This document shows positions 47,698-58,681 of a stretch of DNA of 64,000 nucleotides, in pieces. Origin of the DNA: Epichloe hybrida (taxonomy: Eukaryota > Ascomycota > Sordariomycetes > Hypocreales > Clavicipitaceae); NCBI GenBank assembly GCA_019022495.1, contig JAFEKR010000002.1:1922001-1986000 (forward strand), written 5' to 3'. Both the position numbers and the translations under genes were made by a program. The first letter of the stretch is position 1. The number at the start of each line of letters is the position of its first letter. A model generated the notes under the pieces. The model ran no database searches, had not been told where the DNA came from, and saw nothing but the letters and a program-made list of their open reading frames with translations.

Positions 47698-47946
47698 CGT
47701 TGGCGAGGCGCGAGATCCTCTCGTTGTTGTCACGGTCAACGCTGAAGAAATGCGAAGGGACCTCTCCCCAAACCTAAGATTGGGGGGTTTTGCTGAGTCA
47801 GCCGCGGGCCCGCCAGGCGACACACTTATTGATAACAAACTGGACAAGTTTCCACCCATTTTCACTCTACGGAGCAATACCATACCAGTGCATGCCCGTC
47901 CTCACAGGCTTACAAAATCGCAATCGGCGTGTTTGCAATCACAACG
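47698..47946. promoter_or_regulatory. Divergent promoter region between bL27m and LCL2
   Basis: Only 249 bp separate the two start codons on opposite strands, so the basal promoters of both genes must overlap or abut here. No TATA box was evident. Confidence 0.6.
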
Positions 47947-48438
47947 ATGGAATTCCTAATCGCTTTTCTATCGCTTCTATCCCTGGCGAGCGCTCAGTTT
48001 GGATTTTTCGACCAGATGTTTGGTGGCCATGACGGAGGTCACGAGCACCACCAGCATCATCATCATCAGCAGCAGCAGCAGCAGAATAACCCCAGTGACG
48101 CATCACACTACAAATTGCAGTTTGAACAATGTATGTTGCACTCGTTTCAATGAACATCACTTCTGCTCCCATTTTCAGCATTTTGAGCATTATGAGCTCA
48201 TTTCGTGCTCTCGTATTATGGCTTGCTAACACGCATTGAAATAGCCATTTGCGACAAGTACCTGTGTCCCGACACACTCGCCTGCGTACATTTCCCACAT
48301 CACTGCCCTTGCGCCTGGGACGCCAACGAAGATAAGTTCGAGATGGGGGAAGGCAAACGTATCTGCATCTCCAAGGGAGGGTTCAAGTCCGGTGAGGCAG
48401 CGCGCAAGATTGAGCTCGCTCGAAAGGGCTTGTTGTAA
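47947..48438 (+). CDS. LCL2: Long chronological lifespan protein 2 (LCL2), small secretory-pathway protein
   Basis: Two exons, 47947-48130 and 48245-48438, encode 125 residues. The intron is GTATGT to AATAG with branch site GCTAAC, in phase 1, joining LQFEQ to [11 protein letters not shown] signal peptide is present ([18 protein letters not shown]). A His/Gln-rich run follows (residues about 32-46, up to seven Gln in a row). The conserved core [21 protein letters not shown] and the later RICISKGGF match LCL2, a yeast protein linked to lifespan and ER-associated quality control. Cysteines are paired as expected for a lumenal protein. Confidence 0.93.
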
Positions 48439-49641
48439 AAATGAGAGAAAGAGAAGCATTTGCACGCTTTCGGGCAAGGAAGGACGTGATACTTGGCGAC
48501 AAATATACTTTAGACTTATTCCTATGATGAGCTGTAAGACTCGGCTAAGAGATGGAAGAAAATGGCGTGTTGGTTCGGGGGCGTTTTACACAAAGGGCCA
48601 ATTCTCGCATCGAAGCACCATCATGTTTGCACACTTGGAGTGTACAAGATCGTATACAGCAAGTTCCATTCATATATTCACCATAGCTGAGAGAGAAAAG
48701 AAAAGACCGTACGTATGCCGGTACGTATGCCGGTACGTATGCCGGAAGCATGTCAAAAGCCCTCCGAGCCTGTTCACTGTACAAAGAAAAGCAGAAAACG
48801 CCGCCAGCAATTGAAGTCGGTTACCATCCGAACAAATATCAAGAACAAGTTGAAGGGGAGAAGTGAAGACTGAAGGAGAGCGCTCGACCTGACTCATGTA
48901 TTCGCAGGCCAAGGCCAAGAAGAAAACTCCGCCCTGCCGGTGAATCTACTACGAGGGGTAAGTGCTATAGGGTCCGTCTGCATTCCAGCATCCATCGTGA
49001 TACGCCGTCTCTTGATCACCCCTGGAAATGATGAAAATGAAAATCGGTGGCTTTTCTCTCCCAAGCTACTAGTGCAGTTTGCATTTTCGTAGTCTGTTTC
49101 GCTTGCGTGTTGTTGAGGGGCCAGACGATCTAGCGGATGGGGGTGAGATGACGGCAACCTTTGGCGGACGAGGCTCAGCAGCTTCGAGGCGCCCATTCAG
49201 CGATATGATACTTCGCAGTGAAGATACGGAAAGCAGGTTCAGGCCGGTAGGAGACGATAGTTCAGGTGCAGGTGCAGCTGCAGGAGTGTTTGGGGGCCAG
49301 ACACTCTCGACTTCCTCGGAGGGGCGACGGTTAAAAGAAGTAAGATTGCTTCGCAATAAGGAAAGCGAGACCCCGACGCCGTGGGTTTGGAGAAGGGGAA
49401 AGGGGGGGGGGGGGAGGATGCAGTCTGCTTTGGAGACTGAACGTTCTCTGGCTGACCCCCGAGGGACATGAAGGACGACAATGAAGGTGTGAAGACATCC
49501 AGCTCAAGCTCCGTGCTATTGCGGAGACAAAGAGGAGGCAGCCCTCCCGGGACAGATTCCTCTCTCTATCCCAAGATGGAAATTTTGAGCTTTGCTGGAT
49601 TTCCTCATCCTAGCATGCTAGTCTTTCTTGGCCTTCTCCAC
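48439..49641. other. Intergenic between LCL2 and the phosphatase inhibitor gene
   Basis: It contains three copies of a gtacgtatgccg dodecamer (48709-48745) and a G run at 49406-49416. Open frames up to 140 codons lack recognisable domains. Confidence 0.55.
48709..48745. repeat. Three copies of the 12-bp unit gtacgtatgccg
   Basis: Three consecutive exact units each contain GTAC and TACGTA palindromes. Confidence 0.9.
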
Positions 49642-50430
49642 CTAAGATGAACCATTTGGCAGTGGAGGCACTGAGGGCACCTCCTGGTCTTCTTCTTCGT
49701 CGTCGTCTGGGATGAATTCCGGGGTGCCAAGGAGCTGCGCGACGTTGTGCATGTCGTAGTGTTTCTTGCGGGCGACTTCGAATTGGCGGTGCTTTTCGCG
49801 TTCTTCGGGTGAAAGTCCCACCATCTCGTCCTCGGCGGAGGCGGCGACACTTTGATCATCGACATGAACCGTTTTTTCGGAGGGTTGGCGCGCATTTGCC
49901 GAAACGCCTTTTTCTGCAATCTCTTCCTCCGGATCGCCCAAGCTAAGGCCTGGTATGTCGTCCTCACCGCGCCCACCTGCAGCTTTACGGACAGGACCGC
50001 CACCTTCCAGAAAATCCTCGTCGTCGGACGGGTCCTCGGACGGGTCGTAGTGTTTCGCATAGGGAGTCTTGGGCTCGGTAATCTTCATAGTAGAGGTACG
50101 ATCCTGTTCCGTCAGGTACAGATTCGCCTCGTCCCACTTGAGACGTTGTGACGACTCTTGGCCGTCTGGATCGTGGGTGGATGAGCGATGCGGACCGGAG
50201 GGCCTAGTGGCCGAAGATGATGAGCGGTGATGCCCGGCATTAATTTGCGTGTTGGCGAGGGTGATTTCTTTGCCAGACATGGACCTCTCGCGGCCTTGTC
50301 GTGGAGATGTTGCCGACGTTGTTGCCGGCGGCGACGTATGAGACGGAGTGTGCTTTAGGATGCCCTTTGGGCGTTTGGCATCGTGTCCCACTGGAGAATG
50401 CAGCGGCGAGGGCTCGACAGCGGAAGCCAT
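49642..50430 (-). CDS. GLC8: Protein phosphatase 1 inhibitor 2 (IPP-2/Glc8)
   Basis: A single exon encodes 262 residues. The PP1-binding motif PKGILK is at 21-26. The central RLKWDEANLYLTEQDR with the following KITEPKTPYAKHYDP (about 96-130) is the inhibitor-2 core, containing the Thr-Pro site phosphorylated in family members. A C-terminal helix EEREKHRQFEVARKKHYDMHN (about 205-225) matches the region that lies over the phosphatase active site. The protein is otherwise acidic and disordered, ending in EDQEVPSVPPLPNGSS. In yeast Glc8 activates PP1. Cytosolic and nuclear location is expected. Confidence 0.93.
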   Translation of the reverse strand: MASAVEPSPLHSPVGHDAKRPKGILKHTPSHTSPPATTSATSPRQGRERSMSGKEITLANTQINAGHHRSSSSATRPSGPHRSSTHDPDGQESSQRLKWDEANLYLTEQDRTSTMKITEPKTPYAKHYDPSEDPSDDEDFLEGGGPVRKAAGGRGEDDIPGLSLGDPEEEIAEKGVSANARQPSEKTVHVDDQSVAASAEDEMVGLSPEEREKHRQFEVARKKHYDMHNVAQLLGTPEFIPDDDEEEDQEVPSVPPLPNGSS

Positions 50431-51866
50431 GATGAAGGATCCCTTGGTAGTTTGAGATAATGAGCTGGTTGTTTTCTCACGAAGGACAGATTGGCCCGGA
50501 AAAAGACGACGACGTACAAGAGATGCGGAGGCAAGAGCCGAGTCTGGGGCTTGCAGCTGATCGCTGAAGCTGCGATGTGCGGGGCGAACAAGACCACGAC
50601 GTGGTTCAGGTGGGAGATCAAGTGGTAGTAGCTGGTAGACAGTCGTACATTTGCGGAGGATAATGGCTCACGATGGTGGCGGAAGGGCAGGGTTTGGCTG
50701 GCGGATTGAGGGAGAGAGGGAGGGAGGGAGGATATTATGAATTATTGGGGAGTCGGAAGGGAGATGGATTTATTAAGAGAGTTGGTTGTGGAAACAAGGA
50801 AACAAGGGCAACACGGCTCTTTGTTAACCTGAGGTGGGGTTGATGAAAATAGGTGAAGAAGAGTGGCGCACACTAGACGCAGGGGGCAGACGCGGGGGCA
50901 GGCAACTACGGAGTAGTTCAAGAACAAATTAGTGGGCCCGGGCAAGGCTGTTCATTCATGATCGATCATTTAAAAATTATGTACGGAATTTTGTGCTCTG
51001 TGTCAACATCTTCATTGCCCTCATTCAAGTCTCCTCGTTCATTTCCGCCACGAAATTTCCCGTCTACCCGTCTCCCGGGTTCGAATCGATCGATCGCCAA
51101 GCCTTGGTGCGAGCGGTGTCTGTGGACATGATCAGCAGACCAGACTTGATCCAGCGTCCAGTCCAGTACGGAGTAGTTCAAGAACAAATTAGTGGGCCCG
51201 GGCAAGGCTGTCATTCATGATCGATCACGGAATTTTGTGCTCTGTGTCAACATCTTCATTGCCCTCATTCAAGTCTCCTCGTTCATTTCCGCCACGAAAT
51301 TTCCCGTCTACCCGTCTCCCGGGTTCGAATCGATCGATCGCCAAGCCTTGGTGCGAGCGGTGTCTGTGGACATGATCAGCAGACCAGACTTGATCCAGCG
51401 TCCAGTCCAGTCCAGCACTTCAGAGTCACCGGGTCGTGTGGCCCATCAGTGTGATCCAGCATCAAGACACATTCCAATTCTACTGTTTCATCACCTGAAT
51501 TCCGTCCATTGTCCACCCGCCGCCCATTGGCATTGGCAGGGGGGCGACCGTTATTACGATCAGATGTACTTTTGTTCTCGTGAGACGAGCCACGATTGCT
51601 GAACTGGGTCTCATTACAACAGCGTTATTACTGCCAGTCTCTGGAGATGCTTGACATGACATAAACATGATTGTCACTAAACGAAGACACCAAATTATTG
51701 ACACGACAATCACAACCCATCTTTACAAAACACATATTCCATCCATGATACGCAATCGCACAGTGGAGTCGCCATCTCCCCCTCATTCGTGCATCTTTAA
51801 TAACAAGGAGTCGCGAATCGCGCCATTTAGCAAACCTGCCCCATCCGAACAGAATGGGCCTCAGAC
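50431..51866. other. Intergenic with a large tandem duplication
   Basis: It contains the phosphatase-inhibitor upstream region, the 260-bp duplication at 50907-51410, and the 3' flank of the Zn2Cys6 gene. No gene was recognised. Confidence 0.6.
50907..51410. repeat. Near-identical 260/244-bp tandem duplication
   Basis: Copy 1 is 50907-51166 and copy 2 is 51167-51410. Both begin tacggagtagttcaag and end gtccagtccag. Copy 1 has about 15 extra bases (tttaaaaattatgt) after gatcgatca, and one t of ttcattcatg is missing in copy 2. Otherwise they appear identical, so the duplication is recent and not RIP-mutated. Confidence 0.95.
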
Positions 51867-54225
51867 TCAGGCGCATTCAAGATGGCCATCAGGGCTCTCA
51901 GAATCTGATAGCCGGTCCGCCAACATGCACTCTTCTCCTGCTCGCCTTCCCATATATCCACACAATTCACGAGCGTTTCGAGGATAAGTTGCCGTGGGGG
52001 AATCAAGCAACCCGACGCGGCGGCACCGCTCAACGGCGCATCCTCTCGCAGCATGTGCACACAGGTCGTCAGCGTAGCTGAGAATATATCCAACACAAAC
52101 GGCCGGCCCTACAAGATCGTAGCGCTGCGCCGTTTTCGAACACCACCACAGTTCGCGATAGTTGAAGAGGAGTGCGAGCGAGCATTCCAGCGACGACCAG
52201 TACGATTCGGGGAACAGGGCTGGTCCTTCGGCATGGAGAGCGAATGGCCTATGCATCACCATTAGGCATCGCCTGAGGAACATGTCGACTGTGATGCGCT
52301 GCAGGGGTGCTTGGCAGACCCGGCGAGCATGCCCTAGCAGTTCGCGCAGTTGCACGCTGTACCGTAGCACGTCGGGATACGATATTGGCTCTTGTTTCGA
52401 GTTCATTTGTATCAGCACGCTGAGCACGATGGGGAGCGCCTGGGACAAGACAGCTTGAAAGTTCTCGGGGGCACCCCATTGCGCCATGCGGTAAAGGCCG
52501 CCTAGTTCATCTGGACGGGTAAGAGGTGGCATGCCCGTACACATGGACACCTTGATGTCGAGGTAAAGAATGGTCAGCCAGAGCTTACGCCTGGCTTCTC
52601 TCTCCACCGGATCCAGTGCTTGCCCGTCGTTTTCGTTGCGGTCCTGGGGCAAGCCGTGGTAGAGTGCTAGCCTTACCAGCAATCCCAGCAGCGTGTAGGA
52701 TGAGTCCATGGCCCAGCAGGTGGCATTGCAGACTTGCTTGGCCACCACCATCAATGTCATGGTCCGCACTGTGTTGAGTGTGGGCCGGAACATGAAGGGT
52801 GTCTGCATGATTGAAGCCTCGGCAGCCATCATGAACTCGATGGCGGTTGGATCATCGCCCCCGGCTGTGAAGCAACCCAGTCCCAAGACCATTAGAAACT
52901 GAGCCAACCAACACAGGCCTACGCGCTGAGGGTCCTGCCAGTAGCGTATTAACTCGTCTCGAAAGGAGGGAATATCCAGCACGGGGTTGACAACTTCGAG
53001 CATATCGCGGTAGCAGGCCATGTACTCGTCTACGCGGTCCCTTTCGCTGGCAATCAGCCGGGTGATGGCGTCGCGAGCAGAGTATTTAGTCGCTGCAGGG
53101 GTGCCAAAGGGAAAGTTTGCGGGAAGGGAAAAGTTGGCCAAGCAGGCATTCGTGGCCACGCCTTCCAAGATGGATGCCAGAGGAGATTGTCCAATCGGTG
53201 TCAATGATCCGATCTAGACCGTCCATGTCAATCGCAACTTCTTACTAGGCGGCAGGCCAAGGCCAAGCGCTGAAGGAAGCTTTACGTACCTTGGCCATCA
53301 AATCTCGCCAGTGGCTTGAACCTCGCACTTTGTGTGTGATATGCCATGTTCCCGATTGTGGTGATTTGCGGTCTGGTTGTGCAGGGCCTCCCGCCGGACC
53401 TGCCGGGCAGGCAAAATTTCCACCATTTGGTCCCTCGTTACAACTGTAGTAACATTCTCGGCCACTGCCGCTGGACTTGCATCGGCCACAGGGGAGCTCT
53501 TTGTCACATTTGACTTTGAGACGGTGGCAGCGAAGGCAGCTTAGACAGTTTCGTTTGCGCTTGCGCATGATGCGTCGGCTTTCCTGAGGTAACCAAGTGC
53601 TGGCTGCTGGATCAGGGAATGGCGCATTATCAGCGAGGTTGGCCGGTTGATCAGGATCCGGGATCTCCGTCGATTCTCTGGGTGAAATGAGACCGTTTGC
53701 TCCCTCTTCATCATCAGCATCAGCATCAGCATCAGCATCAGCATCAGCATCAGCATCAGCATCAGCATCAGCATCAGCATCAGCATCAGCATCAGCATCA
53801 GCATCAGCATCAGCATCAGCATCAGCATCAGCATCAGCATCATCATCATTATAGAGGAGCAGAGGTAGCTGGGATGAGTTCTCATCTGCCGCGAAAGGGT
53901 CGCCTGTGAGGGTTGCTCCAGATACAAGTTGCAACGGGTGGCCGTGGTCTGTGGCGGTAACAGTTGCGCCGGTCGACTGCAAAGACATTCCAGGAGGTGT
54001 CGAGACGTACGAAGGCACGCTTCCAGTCTTGAACAGCGCCAACAGCGAGGCGTGGCTTGTGGGTGGCGCGGAAGAGCAATGAGCAGCAGAGGATGCCGAT
54101 GTGGTTCCAGGAACACTGAAGCTGCATTGAACTCCAGCTTGCAGACACCGGGTGCATGAAGGCTTAACCAAATCACAGCGCCTCTTGAAATGGCGACATC
54201 TGCCGCATGTCTTGACCTCCCGCAT
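51867..54225 (-). CDS. Fungal transcription factor with two Zn2Cys6 clusters
   Basis: Two exons, 54225-53290 and 53213-51867, encode 760 residues. The intron is GTACGT to GTCTAG in phase 0, joining RDLMAK to IGSLTPIGQ. The first binuclear zinc cluster is at 7-34 (C-x2-C-x6-C-x6-C-x2-C-x6-C). The second complete cluster is at 230-258 (C-x2-C-x6-C-x5-C-x2-C-x8-C), preceded by a basic RKRKRN. Between them is an Asp-Ala tract (about 129-170) coded by the hexamer GATGCT repeated about 21 times. The second exon is the fungal-specific regulatory domain of helical type (about 320-700). Such proteins are DNA-bound regulators. The target is unknown, and neighbouring genes do not suggest a pathway. Confidence 0.92.
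53714..53845. repeat. In-frame hexanucleotide microsatellite (gcatca)n
   Basis: About 21 uninterrupted hexamers lie in the Zn2Cys6 gene, coding alternating Asp-Ala on the minus strand. Confidence 0.95.
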
Positions 54226-56751
54226 GACGGGCTATAGCCAAGGGACGAGGCAGCCTGGGTAGAAAGCCGTCTGTTTGTGAGGGAGCGTGACGGGGTACCA
54301 AGAAGTGAAAAGGGGTAGCTGAGACTAAAAACCGCAGAGGGATTGTAGCGATGCAGATGCTCATTCAAGGCGGCGCCTTTCGGAGATTTATGTACTGGGC
54401 TAGACTCAGTCCCTTTACGACGCAGCTAGCCTGTTGTGATGTTTCTTATTTCTCCGCAGCATACTCCTCCGTACTCCCGTACCTGATACGGGAATCGAGG
54501 ATGGCGGGAATTTGGAACCTGAGATCTGGATTCTGGATTCTGCCCGGGCGTTATCTCCGACGCAACAAATGCTCCAAGCGCTCGACCCCGAGAAAAAGAT
54601 GGTCCCTAACGCAGCCCATCTCAATGCGATTTGCTCTCGGCACAATTTCATCTCTATTATAGTCTGGCCGAGCATGCGTTTACCATTGTCCAATGGCGAC
54701 TCTGCAAGATTAGACGCGATACGACATGAGTCGGTCGTCAATTCCATGGAAAGTGACTGACCAGTTGACGGGCGTTTGTCCAGAAACAACAGCCCTTTTC
54801 AGAAGTAGCCGGATCCAGTTCAACTAGCTCTTCGTCTAGCAACTTCCCCATATCGGCCATCTCTATTAGTTCATTTCCTAAAATAACCCTCTTGATCGTC
54901 TTGATCGAGAGGTTGTTGGCCGGCGCTTGTTTGGCCACTGGCTTGTCCCTTTCCAATCCCGACGTTACCTTGCCATGCCCTCATACTCGGGAAGAGTACA
55001 TCATGTGATCTGATTCTTTCAATCACACAAGTCCAAGACCAAGAAGCTGTTCAACCTTGGCGCCACAGTGGCAACTCTACGGGGAAGGGATTCGTTGCGA
55101 AAGAAGAACCGCCCTCCAATACTTTCCTGCTGGAATACTTGCCATGAACGAGAGGAGGGAGAACCAAAAAAAAAAAAAAAAAAGTTGGAAAAATGAGACA
55201 CGAAAGAATTGTGTCACTGGGATTTCCCTCTCTATACGTACAACCCGATTTTCCTCTTTATGCGACGACTACGGACTACACCCGCGGGGATATCCTCTAC
55301 ATTCCAGGTACTCTTCGAGACACACGCTGCGCCGGGACAAGCAAACGGGGCGAGCAAAGCCAAAGCGCAATTTCCAAGAGCAAGATGATCAAGATCATCA
55401 TCAAGGTCATCACCACTATTTCTCCGTCAGCCTCACCGACCATATTGCCATCTCTCGGCCGAATGCCACCCCCATCGCATATAAGACCGAGACGGCCCTG
55501 CCATGGCCGCCATGACCGCCGTCACCCGCACAACATTAGCTTCGTCCACGATGCCCGTTGCGACTAGTCAATCATACTAGCCAGGATCTGGGGCCCCATC
55601 GCACCGTTTGTAGAAATGCCCTTGTTGACCATACTACAAGGAGAATAACCCGTTTCTGTCACGCAAAGTATCTTCCGAACTTGCACACATCGTCCGGAAG
55701 AGGTCAATTGTTCCCACCCCGCTACTCCGCGCCGCTTGGGTTCGCGTCGATGGGAACTCTCACCGCGAAGATTACCGCGAAGAGCAGCGGCGATCTGTCC
55801 AAATTCAGTGTTTAAAGGCGAACAGGTTGCTTCCGAAAGGGAGTGCGACAGAACGAGCTTTTGCGCATCTTGCCAAGCATACACGGGCACAGTGTTCGAC
55901 TAAGCGGCCATATTACACCCTCTACGGAGTACTTGGGCACCATTCGGTCAAAAGCATCCTGTTGCTGTATTTGGGCGCATCCAACTAATTGTCTTGACTG
56001 CAACACACTGAGTGTGTGAAGCTAACCTCAGGCTAACCTCAGGCGGTGCCGAACATCAATTCACCCAAGGTTTCGCGCATTGCTCGTCGCATAATATTTT
56101 TTTTTCCTTCATTGGAGACGTCACCTGTTGAATTGGCATTTGGGGGTCAGGAGGTCGTTGCTGAGATCATCACGGAGCGGTACGTCAAGGAAACGTATCG
56201 ACGCATTCCGATGCACCATTTGACCTCATCTTCACGCACGGGACAAAGAAAGTGAACTCTTAGGTATGTCATTTGATCGGTCCCGACTCCCAAGTGCTTT
56301 CTTCGGTGCCTTGAATGTGCCAAAGTAGAGTGGTTGGTTTGACTCCGCAGATTCCAAGTCCTTCAGTTTCTGTTTTACTTTTTTTTTTCCTTTTGTTCTT
56401 CTCATTTCTTTCTGGCTGTGGTATCCGGCGTGCAACCGTGATATAAAAGGAAGGGTCGTGTGCTATCTATCCCGCGCGCCTTCCTCACCTTGGACTGGAC
56501 TGTTCACCTCAATTTTGCGTGGGCTTTGGCTTCCAAAAAAAGAAGAAGAAAAAAGAAAAGGTCCATGTCTCGCCTCGCATCGTATTCTTTCTTTCTTCTC
56601 CTGCTTCATTCCTCCTCTTGCTCTACCTTTCAAGACGTTTCGGCATAGCTTTACGCGTTCCACCTTTGCCGCTACGTTCTAGGGCGAGGCCTATTTCCAT
56701 CTAAAGAGTCTGTATTATCTGTTATGGACATTTTTCTGCAACTATATCACC
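54226..56751. other. Long intergenic stretch between the Zn2Cys6 gene and the RING-like gene
   Basis: It contains an A run at 55167-55183, TACGGAGTA at 55923-55931, the direct repeat taacctcaggc at about 56024-56044, and an A/G-rich leader at 56536-56560. Open frames up to 152 codons (55057-55515) have no recognised domain. The minus-strand frame at 54956-54738 looks protein-like but is unassigned. Confidence 0.5.
56442..56449 (+). promoter_or_regulatory. Candidate TATA box (tataaaag)
   Basis: TATAAAAG lies about 300 bp before the start of the RING-like gene. A CT-rich stretch (about 56585-56640) follows, as is common at fungal transcription starts. Confidence 0.4.
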
Positions 56752-57555
56752 ATGGAATCCCTTACTCGAATCATTACAAACATTCGGAATGATCTTGTGC
56801 TGGCTTCCAAAATCGCCATCGCGGTCGCGGTGGCCATTCTCGTCGCTGTCTTAATGTGAGTTGCACTCAACACTTGGGCTGACACAAGATGCTAATCTCT
56901 TCGTCTACCAGTTTATTCACAGGGTTTGCTCTGTATCGTCGATTGGAGCGCCGGCGCCGCAAGCAAAGGTTGTGGAAACAGCCTGAAACGCGACCTGTCC
57001 ACCAATTGATTGCACGTCGTAGGCTTCGACCGTTCGTTCGTCGAATTGCAATCGACACGACAGTTGGATGGTATAGCGCTCATGCACGAAGCGAAGGTCA
57101 GATAGACAAGGGTCATTGGTGAGCCAAGCAACCTGTTTCCAGGGTCGGCCAAGATGGTTGACAAATTCACTGCGCTCAATAGCCCTCTGTGCGACAAACC
57201 TCTTGTTACCGAGCTTCAAGTGGAAAAGAAAGCATCAAACAACTACTTGAGAACATTTTTCAAGAAGCTCATCTCCGGTCAAGTGTTCCCGGTCGCTCTA
57301 CGCTCCAATAATGTATCATTACTACTAAAGAACTCAGAGACACGCTCTCGTCAGCGAACATGCTCACGAACACAGGCGAGCACGGCTTCAAGTGAGGAAG
57401 AGGAACGGCAGGCAATAGCTGATCTCAAATCCGTACGCTTCGCAAGTGAAGTTTCACAACTTCTCGGTTGTGGTCATATGTTTCATTCCCCATGTTTGGT
57501 CAACTGGTGGCTCGAAAAGAGAGGATACTGTCAGGTTTGTGGATTTGAATATTAG
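56752..57555 (+). CDS. Single-pass membrane protein ending in half a RING-H2 finger
   Basis: Three exons, 56752-56855, 56912-57096 and 57143-57555, encode 233 residues. The introns are GTGAGT to TACCAG (phase 2) and a 46-nt GTCAGA to TTCCAG (phase 1). The N-terminus has one membrane helix (IAIAVAVAILVAVLILFTGFALY) followed at once by a strongly basic stretch (RRLERRRRKQR), giving a cytosolic C-terminus. The last 30 residues, LGCGHMFHSPCLVNWW then YCQVCGFEY, match the second half of a RING-H2 finger as in membrane E3 ubiquitin ligases. The first Cys-x2-Cys pair is absent: QAIADLK stands where a CxxC-like motif is usual. The second intron is unusually short and the gene could be partly decayed. 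Confidence 0.65.
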
Positions 57556-58681
57556 AGCTCCAGGATCGCAGCAAGGCGTGATATCGTGCGAGCTGCCTAT
57601 CATGGAGAAGGTTCGCCACACAGAGACTTGGTCAGAGTCTGAGCAACTCTAGGCGGATTTTTTCAAGGATTGATTCTATGATGAGCGAGATGATGGGGAT
57701 CATTGTTTAAATTGGCGTTAATTTGACAGCGCACGCGTCAGACGGGGATCGGATAGAATATAAATAGAAGAACAGCGTTGATGACGGTCAAGGACGGAAC
57801 ACGTGCAGACTTATAAATCTATGGAGAGTGGATCATCGAATGTTACGGATGAACCAAACATCAGCCTAAGGTGCGCCATATACATAGTGGGACTCGATGT
57901 CCGGGGTGCTGAGATTGTTCTGATTGGCCATTACCCCGAGTGGAGTCGATGACGGATGCCTGCTTCCTAACTACCAAGTTCCGCGCTCGCGCCGCGTGCG
58001 GCTTTTCATCGTCGAATCATCGATGACGGCCGATCGTAGCTGGTACTTGGTCTAGAGCATTCGCGCCGGCGATCGAGTTGAAGTTGCTGTTGCGGCCTAT
58101 TATTATGTACGTCTATTTTGCTAGGAACGCCTTATTAGGGGGACTGCATCGATTAGTCCGTACAAGACGCGCTTTGCCTGCTGTAGGTATATGTACATAG
58201 GCAAAATGTACATCTTGGGGGCTTTGATGATGATATCATTGGTTGGCGCTCCCACGTCGGAGGAAGCTTCGGAAACTGACGTCGCTGTATTATCGCGTCA
58301 TCACTCTTTCCCCTTGTCTTGGAATGTTGTTTCAGCAAAAACAACAAGTTCTGGTCGAACCCTGCCTGCTAGCCCGCCTGCTAGCCCGCCTGCTAGCCCG
58401 CCTGCTAGCCCGCCTATCAATTTTACGAGAACTCGTCAATACCAATTTTGCTCACGCTTAGACGCACCCTTGGCCTCTTTGATTGACCCATCACTCTCGG
58501 CATAAAGTATCCCCAAGAGTTTGCCATTGCCAGTTGGCCATCGTCGCTGTCGTCGCCGTCCTAGCCCGCCCTCTCATGCATGCGCTCCGTCTGTCTCGCA
58601 GTTGTGGTGCAGTGCGCACCGCGAGGAAGCAAGTTGCTTCTCAACTCACCTTGTAGACATTCCTTCTCACAAGCTGCGACC
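57556..58681. other. Intergenic upstream of UVE1
   Basis: It contains a 12-bp repeat (gcccgcctgcta) four times at about 58372-58417. A 104-codon frame (58191-58505) includes it and has no other sign of being a gene. Confidence 0.6.
58372..58417. repeat. 12-bp tandem repeat gcccgcctgcta, four copies
   Basis: Consecutive near-exact dodecamers lie in the region upstream of UVE1. Confidence 0.9.

Noticed and set aside
51066..51100. gggttcgaatcgatcg strings resembling a tRNA T arm, present twice
   Set aside because: No matching acceptor, D or anticodon arms surround them. They are part of the 260-bp duplication.
53541..54368. 275-codon minus-strand frame with a long Met-Leu run
   Set aside because: It is the out-of-frame reading of the Asp-Ala hexamer repeat in the Zn2Cys6 gene.
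55057..55567. Plus-strand frames of 152 and 124 codons
   Set aside because: Poly-Lys, His and Ser runs from low-complexity DNA, with no domain and no conserved start context.
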